This document shows positions 55,568 through 64,000 of a stretch of DNA of 64,000 bases, in pieces (position 1 is the stretch's first letter; every line of letters starts with the position of its first letter). The position numbers and the translations under genes were made by a program. The stretch is from Blastomussa wellsi (taxonomy: Eukaryota; Cnidaria; Anthozoa; Scleractinia; Plerogyridae). Location: assembly GCA_947652115.1 (NCBI GenBank), contig OX393572.1:16159357-16223356 (forward strand), in the 5' to 3' direction. The notes beneath the pieces are model-generated. The model searched no databases. It saw only the letters and a list, made by a program, of their open reading frames with translations, and was not told the DNA's origin.

Positions 55568-58500
55568 GTGCACCTCACTACACTTCACTACACCTCACTA
55601 AAATTCAATAAACCTGACTTCACTTCACTACACCTCACTACACCTCACTCACCACACTACACCTTACTACACCTTACTACACCTCACTACAATTCACTAC
55701 ACCTCAATACACCTCACTACACTTCACAAAGCTTCACGACACCTCGCTTTACCTCAGCACACCTCATTACACCTCACTACACTTCACTACACCTAACTAC
55801 ACCTCACTACACTTCACAACCCCTCACTAAACCTCACTTCACTGCACCTCACTACACGACATTACACTTCACCACACTTCACTAAACTTCACTACACCTC
55901 ACTACACTCCAGTACACCTCACTACACTTCACTACACCTCACTGCACCTCACTTCACCATACTACACCTCACTACACCTCACTACACTTCACTACATTTC
56001 AGCACACCTCACTACAGTTCACTACACCTCACTACAGTTCACTACACCTCACTACACCTTACTTCACCTGACTACACTTCAGTACACGTCACTAAACCTC
56101 ACTACAATTCACTACACCTAAATACACCTCACTACATTTCACAGTCCCCTCACTAAACCTCACTTCACTGCACCTTACTACACCACACTGCACTTCACTA
56201 CACTTCACTAAACTTCACTACACCTCACTACACTTCACTACACCTAACTACACGTCACTACACTTCACTACACCTCAATACACTTCAGAACAACACACTA
56301 CTTCTCACTGCACCTAACTACACTTCACTACACCTCACATCACTGCACTTCACTACACCTCACTAGTTCACCTCACTAAACCTCACTACACTTCACTACA
56401 CCACACTACAGCTTACTACACTCACTACACCTCGGTACACCTCAATACACTTAACTACAACTCACTAAACCTCACTACACTACACTACACTACACCCCAC
56501 TACACCTCACGACACTCACTACACTGCACTTCACGACACCTCACTTCACTTCATTACACCTCACTACACTTCACTACACCTCGGTACACCTCAATACACT
56601 TAACGATAACTCACTATACCTCACTACACTTCACTACACTTCACTACACCTCCGTACACTTCACTACACCTCGGTACACCTCCATACCCGTAACTTCAAC
56701 TTACTACACCTCACTACGCTTCACTTTACTACACCGCACTACACTTCAATACACCTCACTACACTCCACTACACCTCACTACACTTCACTACACCTCACT
56801 GCACCTCACTTCACCATACTACACCTCACTACACCTCTCTATACCTCACTACACTTCACTACACCTCAGCACACCTCACTATACTTCACTACACCTCACT
56901 ACACTTCACTACACCTCAATACACCTCACTACACTTCACTAAGATTAACTACACCTCGCTTTACCTCAGGACACCTCACTACACCTCACTACACTTCACT
57001 ACACCTAACTACACCTCACTACACTTCACAACCCATCACTAAACCTCACTTCACTGCACCTCACTACACCACACTACACTTCACCACACTTCACTAAACT
57101 TCACTACACCTCACTACACTTCACTACACCTCACTACACTTCACTACACCACACTACATCTCACTGCACCTAACTACACGTCACTGCACGTCACTTCACT
57201 ACACCTCACTACACTTCACTACACCTCACTACTACACTTCACTACACTTCAAGACACCTCACTTCAATTCACTACACCTCACCACTACACCTCACTAAAC
57301 CTTACTACGCTTCACTTCACTACACCTCACTACACTTCAGTACACCTCACTACACCTCACTACACTTCACTACACCTAACTACACCTCACTACACTTCAC
57401 AACCCATCACTAAACCTCACTTCACTGCACCTCACTACACCACACTACACTTCACCACACTTCACTAAACTTCACTACACCTCACTACACTTCACTACAC
57501 CTCACTACACTTCACTACACCACACTACATCTCACTGCACCTAACTACACGTCACTGCACGTCACTTCACTACACCTCACTACACTTCACTACACCTCAC
57601 TACTACACTTCACTACACTTCAAGACACCTCACTTCAATTCACTACACCTCACCACTACACCTCACTAAACCTTACTACGCTTCACTTCACTACACCTCA
57701 CTACACTTCAGTACACCTCACTACACCTCACTACACTTCACTACACCTCACTACACCTCACTACACTTCAGTGCACCTCACTACACTTCACTACACCTCA
57801 CTAAAATTCAATAAACCTGACTTCACTTCACTACACCTCACTACACCTCACTCACCACACTACACCTTACTACACCTTACTACACCTCACTACATTTCAC
57901 TACACCTGAGTACGTCTCACTTCACTACACTTTACAACAACACACTACACCTCACTACGTCTCGCTTCAGTACACTTTACAACACCACACTACACCTCAA
58001 TACACCTCACTACATTTCACTGCACTACACCTCACTGCACCCTACTACACCTCACTACACTTCACTAAACCTCACTACACTTCACTACACCACACTACAC
58101 CTCACTACACTCCACTTCGCGACACCTCACTGCACTTCACTACATCTCACTGCACCTCACTACATTTCACTACACCTCACTAAACTTCACTACACCTCTC
58201 TACACCTCACTAAACCTCACTACACTTCACTATAGCTCACTGCACCTTAGTACACCTTACTACACGTCACTACACGTCACTACACGTCACTTCACTTAAC
58301 TACATCTCACTACACCTCACTACACCTCACTACACCTCACTGCACCGCACTACACTTCACTACACCTCACTACACCTCTCTACAATTCATTACACTTCGG
58401 TACTCCACAGTACACTTCAGTACACCTCACTACACTTCACTACACCTCGGTACACCTCTATTGACTTAACGACAACTTACTACACCTCACTACGCTTCAC

Positions 58501-58717
58501 TTCACTACACCTCACTACAGTTCACTACACCTCACTACACTTCACTACACCTCACTAAAATTCACTACACTTCACTACACCTTACTTCACTTCACTACAC
58601 GTCACTTCACTTCACTACACCTCACTTCACCACACTACACTTTACTACACCTCACCACACCTCACCACACCTCACTACACTTCAGTACACCTCACTACAC
58701 CTCACAACACTTCACTA
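55568..58717 (+). repeat. 3150-bp satellite block, copy 2 (right edge approximate)
   Basis: Second copy. Matching landmarks continue at least to 57900, after which the sequence differs (a CTGAGTACGTCTCAC variant appears at about 57906), so the right edge of the shared part is uncertain. Confidence 0.6.
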
Positions 58718-61700
58718 CAACTCACTACGCCTCACTATACTTCACTGCACCTCACTTCACTTCACTACACCTCACTACACCTCATTTCACTTCACTACAT
58801 CTCACTTCACGACGCCTCACTACACTTCACTAAACCTCTCTACACCTTCCTACACTTCATTACATCTCACTTCACTTCACTACACCTCACTACACCTCAC
58901 CTTACCACACTACACTTTACTACACCTCACCACACCTCACTACACCTCACTATACTTCACTACACCTCACTACACTTCACTACACCTCACTACACCTTAC
59001 TACACCTAACTACACTTCAGTACACGTCACTACACCTCACTACAATTTAGTACACTTCACTACACCTGGCTACATTTCAGCACACTTCACTACACTTCAT
59101 TATACCTCACTACACTTCACTACACCTCACTACACTTCAATACACCTCACTACTACACCTCACTAAACCTCACTACACTTCACTTAACCACACTACATCT
59201 CACGACACTCACTACACTACACTTCACGACACCTCACTACACTTCATTACACCTCACTACACTTCACTACACCTCACTACACTTCACTACACCTCGGTAG
59301 ACCTCAATACACTTAACGACAATTCACTACACCTCACTACACTTCACTACACCTCACTAAACCTCACTACACTTCACTACACCTCGGTAGACCTCCATAC
59401 CCGTACCTACAACTCACTACACCTCACTACGCTTCACTTTACTACACCTCACTACACTACAATTCACCTCACTACACTCCACTATACCTCACTACACCTC
59501 ACTAGACCTCACTACACCTCACTACACTTCATTACACCTCACTTCACCTCACTTCACGATACTACACCTCACTACACCTCACTCTAGCTCACTACACTTC
59601 ACCAAACCTCAGCACACCTCACTACACTTCAGTGCACCTCACTACACCTCACTACACTTCACTACACCTCACTAAAATTCAATAAACCTCACTTCACCTC
59701 ACTACAACTCACTTACCACACTACACCTTACTACACCTCACTACACCTCACTACACTTCACTACACCTCGGTACACCTCACTAAACTTAACTACAACTCA
59801 CTACACCTCACTACATTTCACTACACCTCACTACGTCTCACTTCACTACACTTTACAACACCACACTACACCTCACTAAACTTCACTACACCTCAGCACA
59901 CCTCACTATACTTCACTACACCTCACTACACTTCACTACACCTCACTACACCTCACTAAACCTCACTACACCTCACTACACTTCACTACACCACACTACA
60001 TCTCACTGCACCTTACTACATGTCACTACGCGTCACTTCACTACACCTCACTACACTTCACTACACCTCACTACACTACACTACACCCTACTACACCTCA
60101 CGACACTCACTACTCTGCACTTCACGAAACCTCACTACACTTCACTACACTTCACTACACCTCAGCACACCTCACTATACTTCACTACACCTCACTACAC
60201 TTCACTACACCTCACTACACCTTACTTCACCTTACTACACTTCAGTACACGTCACTACACTTCACTACAATTCACTACACCTCAATACACCTCACTACAC
60301 TTCACAAAGCTTCACGACACCTCGCTTTACCTCAGCACACCTCATTACACCTCACTACACTTCACTACACCTAAGTACACCTCACTACACTTCACAACCC
60401 CTCACTAAACCTCACTTCACTGCACCTCACTACACGACATTACACTTCACCACACTTCACTAAACTTCACTACACCTCACTACACTCCAGTACACCTCAC
60501 TACACTTCACTACACCTCACTGCACCTCACTTCACCATACTACACCTCACTACACCTCACTACACTTCACTACATTTCAGCACACCTCACTACAGTTCAC
60601 TACACCTCACTACAGTTCACTACACCTCACTACACCTTACTTCACCTGACTACACTTCAGTACACGTCACTAAACCTCACTACAATTCACTACACCTAAA
60701 TACACCTCACTACATTTCACAGTCCCCTCACTAAACCTCACTTCACTGCACCTTACTACACCACACTGCACTTCACTACACTTCACTAAACTTCACTACA
60801 CCTCACTACACTTCACTACACCTAACTACACGTCACTACACTTCACTACACCTCAATACACTTCAGAACAACACACTACTTCTCACTGCACCTAACTACA
60901 CCTCACTACACCTCACATCACTGCACTTCACTAGACCTCACTAGTTCACCTCACTAAACCTCACTACACTTCACTACACCACACTACAGCTTACTACACT
61001 CACTACACCTCGGTACACCTCAATACACTTAACTACAACTCACTAAACCTCACTACACTACACTACACTACACCCCACTACACCTCACGAAACTCACTAC
61101 ACTGCACTTCACGACACCTCACTTCACTTCATTACACCTCACTACACTTCACTACACCTCGGTACACCTCAATACACTTAACGATAACTCACTATACCTC
61201 ACTACACTTCACTACACTTCACTACACCTCCGTACACTTCACTACACCTCGGTACACCTCCATACCCGTAACTTCAACTTACTACACCTCACTACGCTTC
61301 ACTTTACTACACCGCACTACACTTCAATACACCTCACTACACTCCACTACACCTCACTACACTTCACTACACCTCACTGCACCTCACTTCACCATACTAC
61401 ACCTCACTACACCTCTCTATACCTCACTACACTTCACTACACCTCAGCACACCTCACTATACTTCACTACACCTCACTACACTTCACTACACCTCAATAC
61501 ACCTCACTACACTTCACTAAGATTAACTACACCTCGCTTTACCTCAGGACACCTCACTACACCTCACTACACTTCACTACACCTAACTACACCTCACTAC
61601 ACTTCACAACCCATCACTAAACCTCACTTCACTGCACCTCACTACACCACACTACACTTCACCACACTTCACTAAACTTTACTACACCTCACTACACTTC

Positions 61701-62348
61701 ACTACACCTCACTACACTTCACTACACCACACTACATCTCACTGCACCTAACTACACGTCACTGCACGTCACTTCACTACACCTCACTACACTTCACTAC
61801 ACCTCACTACTACACTTCACTACACTTCAAGACACCTCACTTCAATTCACTACACCTCACCACTACACCTCACTAAACCTTACTACGCTTCACTTCACTA
61901 CACCTCACTACACTTCAGTACACCTCACTACACCTCACTACACTTCACTACACCTAACTACACCTCACTACACTTCACAACCCATCACTAAACCTCACTT
62001 CACTGCACCTCACTACACCACACTACACTTCACCACACTTCACTAAACTTCACTACACCTCACTACACTTCACTACACCTCACTACACTTCACTACACCA
62101 CACTACATCTCACTGCACCTAACTACACGTCACTGCACGTCACTTCACTACACCTCACTACACTTCACTACACCTCACTACTACACTTCACTACACTTCA
62201 AGACACCTCACTTCAATTCACTACACCTCACCACTACACCTCACTAAACCTTACTACGCTTCACTTCACTACACCTCACTACACTTCAGTACACCTCACT
62301 ACACCTCACTACACTTCACTACACCTCACTACACCTCACTACACTTCA
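57771..62348 (+). repeat. 4578-bp satellite block, copy 1
   Basis: A near-identical block starts again at 62349 and runs to the end of the window (57771 to 62349, 56943 to 61521, 55723 to 60301 all differ by 4578). The stretch 57771-58235 equals 62349-62813. One visible difference is CACTAAAATTCACTACAC at about 58551 versus CACTAAACCTCACTACAC at about 63129. Confidence 0.8.
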
Positions 62349-64000
62349 GTGCACCTCACTACACTTCACTACACCTCACTAAAATTCAATAAACCTGACT
62401 TCACTTCACTACACCTCACTACACCTCACTCACCACACTACACCTTACTACACCTTACTACACCTCACTACATTTCACTACACCTGAGTACGTCTCACTT
62501 CACTACACTTTACAACAACACACTACACCTCACTACGTCTCGCTTCAGTACACTTTACAACACCACACTACACCTCAATACACCTCACTACATTTCACTG
62601 CACTACACCTCACTGCACCCTACTACACCTCACTACACTTCACTAAACCTCACTACACTTCACTACACCACACTACACCTCACTACACTCCACTTCGCGA
62701 CACCTCACTGCACTTCACTACATCTCACTGCACCTCACTACATTTCACTACACCTCACTAAACTTCACTACACCTCTCTACACCTCACTAAACCTCACTA
62801 CACTTCACTATAGCTCACTGCACCTTAGTACACCTTACTACACGTCACTACACGTCACTACACGTCACTTCACTTAACTACATCTCACTACACCTCACTA
62901 CACCTCACTACACCTCACTGCACCGCACTACACTTCACTACACCTCACTACACCTCTCTACAATTCATTACACTTCGGTACTCCACAGTACACTTCAGTA
63001 CACCTCACTACACTTCACTACACCTCGGTACACCTCTATTGACTTAACGACAACTTACTACACCTCACTACGCTTCACTTCACTACACCTCACTACAGTT
63101 CACTACACCTCACTACACTTCACTACACCTCACTAAACCTCACTACACTTCACTACACCTTACTTCACTTCACTACACGTCACTTCACTTCACTACACCT
63201 CACTTCACCACACTACACTTTACTACACCTCACCACACCTCACCACACCTCACTACACTTCAGTACACCTCACTACACCTCACAACACTTCACTACAACT
63301 CACTACGCCTCACTATACTTCACTGCACCTCACTTCACTTCACTACACCTCACTACACCTCATTTCACTTCACTACATCTCACTTCACGACGCCTCACTA
63401 CACTTCACTAAACCTCTCTACACCTTCCTACACTTCATTACATCTCACTTCACTTCACTACACCTCACTACACCTCACCTTACCACACTACACTTTACTA
63501 CACCTCACCACACCTCACTACACCTCACTATACTTCACTACACCTCACTACACTTCACTACACCTCACTACACCTTACTACACCTAACTACACTTCAGTA
63601 CACGTCACTACACCTCACTACAATTTAGTACACTTCACTACACCTGGCTACATTTCAGCACACTTCACTACACTTCATTATACCTCACTACACTTCACTA
63701 CACCTCACTACACTTCAATACACCTCACTACTACACCTCACTAAACCTCACTACACTTCACTTAACCACACTACATCTCACGACACTCACTACACTACAC
63801 TTCACGACACCTCACTACACTTCATTACACCTCACTACACTTCACTACACCTCACTACACTTCACTACACCTCGGTAGACCTCAATACACTTAACGACAA
63901 TTCACTACACCTCACTACACTTCACTACACCTCACTAAACCTCACTACACTTCACTACACCTCGGTAGACCTCCATACCCGTACCTACAACTCACTACAC

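Larger units (their letters stand above)
45431..64000 (+). repeat. 10-bp minisatellite array, right part (runs off the window)
   Basis: At least 18.6 kb of CACTACACCT / CACTACACTT units with variants, continuing to the last base. Landmark variants recur at fixed distances, showing nested duplications. CACAAAGCTTCACGACACC occurs at about 50743, 52575, 54778, 55725 and 60303, and AAGATTAACTACACCTCGC at 51959, 53791, 56941 and 61519. All forward open frames (for example 57771-58235 and 62349-62813, identical) are periodic HYTSLHLTT artefacts. No gene, RNA gene or other insertion was seen within it. Confidence 0.95.

Noticed and set aside
38246..62813. Many forward open frames of 100-195 codons encoding HYTSLHLTT-type repeats
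   Set aside because: They are translation of a 10-bp satellite lacking stop codons on one strand. All three frames are open and no start, splice or regulatory context exists.
37291..64000. CRISPR-like or telomeric array
   Set aside because: There is no repeat-spacer pattern and the context is eukaryotic. The unit is not TTAGGG-like and has no terminal position evidence.

Overview
This window looks like nuclear DNA from an anthozoan cnidarian, most likely a stony coral. The evidence is AT-rich, intron-containing DNA, a rhodopsin-type GPCR fragment, tRNA-derived SINEs, many short inverted-repeat (foldback/MITE) elements, Penelope-like elements with a GIY-YIG domain, PIF/Harbinger DNA transposons, and Gypsy and BEL/Pao LTR retrotransposons. 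Nothing bacterial is present (no operons, Shine-Dalgarno starts or CRISPR). Species assignment is inference.

Layout. 1-18 kb is mostly non-coding and peppered with SINEs and MITEs. The only complete-looking host gene is an uncharacterised eight-helix membrane protein at 5701-6642, preceded by a 3' splice site. A GPCR relic lies at 8891-9106, a CR1/L2-like LINE 3' end at 12.84-13.47 kb and a possible 49-residue ORF at 17500-17649. 18.8-26 kb is a graveyard of Gypsy fragments in both orientations, into which a 2.9-kb PIF/Harbinger element (19.85-22.72 kb) is inserted; that element is itself invaded by a 351-bp foldback element. 26.68-27.73 kb is a Penelope-like insertion bounded by a 13-bp target-site duplication, and a second copy is at 35.49-36.43 kb. 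29.4-30.4 kb is a decayed BEL/Pao element. 31-37 kb holds candidate host exons, including an exon present twice (31169 and 33775), one copy being broken.

37.29-64 kb is dominated by one very long minisatellite with a 10-bp unit (CACTACACCT / CACTACACTT). It is almost free of G on the + strand and runs off the window end. A 6.49-kb BEL/Pao LTR retrotransposon (38942-45430, minus strand) is inserted in it with a CTACA target-site duplication, 217-bp LTRs that differ at 5 positions, a tRNA-Tyr-type primer binding site and a polypurine tract. Its gag-pol frame is complete in domain content but broken by one 10-bp tandem duplication and three apparent single-base deletions. The array carries nested tandem duplications (371, 1832, 3150 and 4578 bp), so part of its history can be ordered.

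No cooperating gene set is visible. Activity in the window is that of transposable elements and satellite DNA. The most unusual feature is the 10-bp satellite: one TA step per 10 bp (about one helical turn) over more than 20 kb predicts strong rotational nucleosome phasing, and almost no G occurs on one strand.
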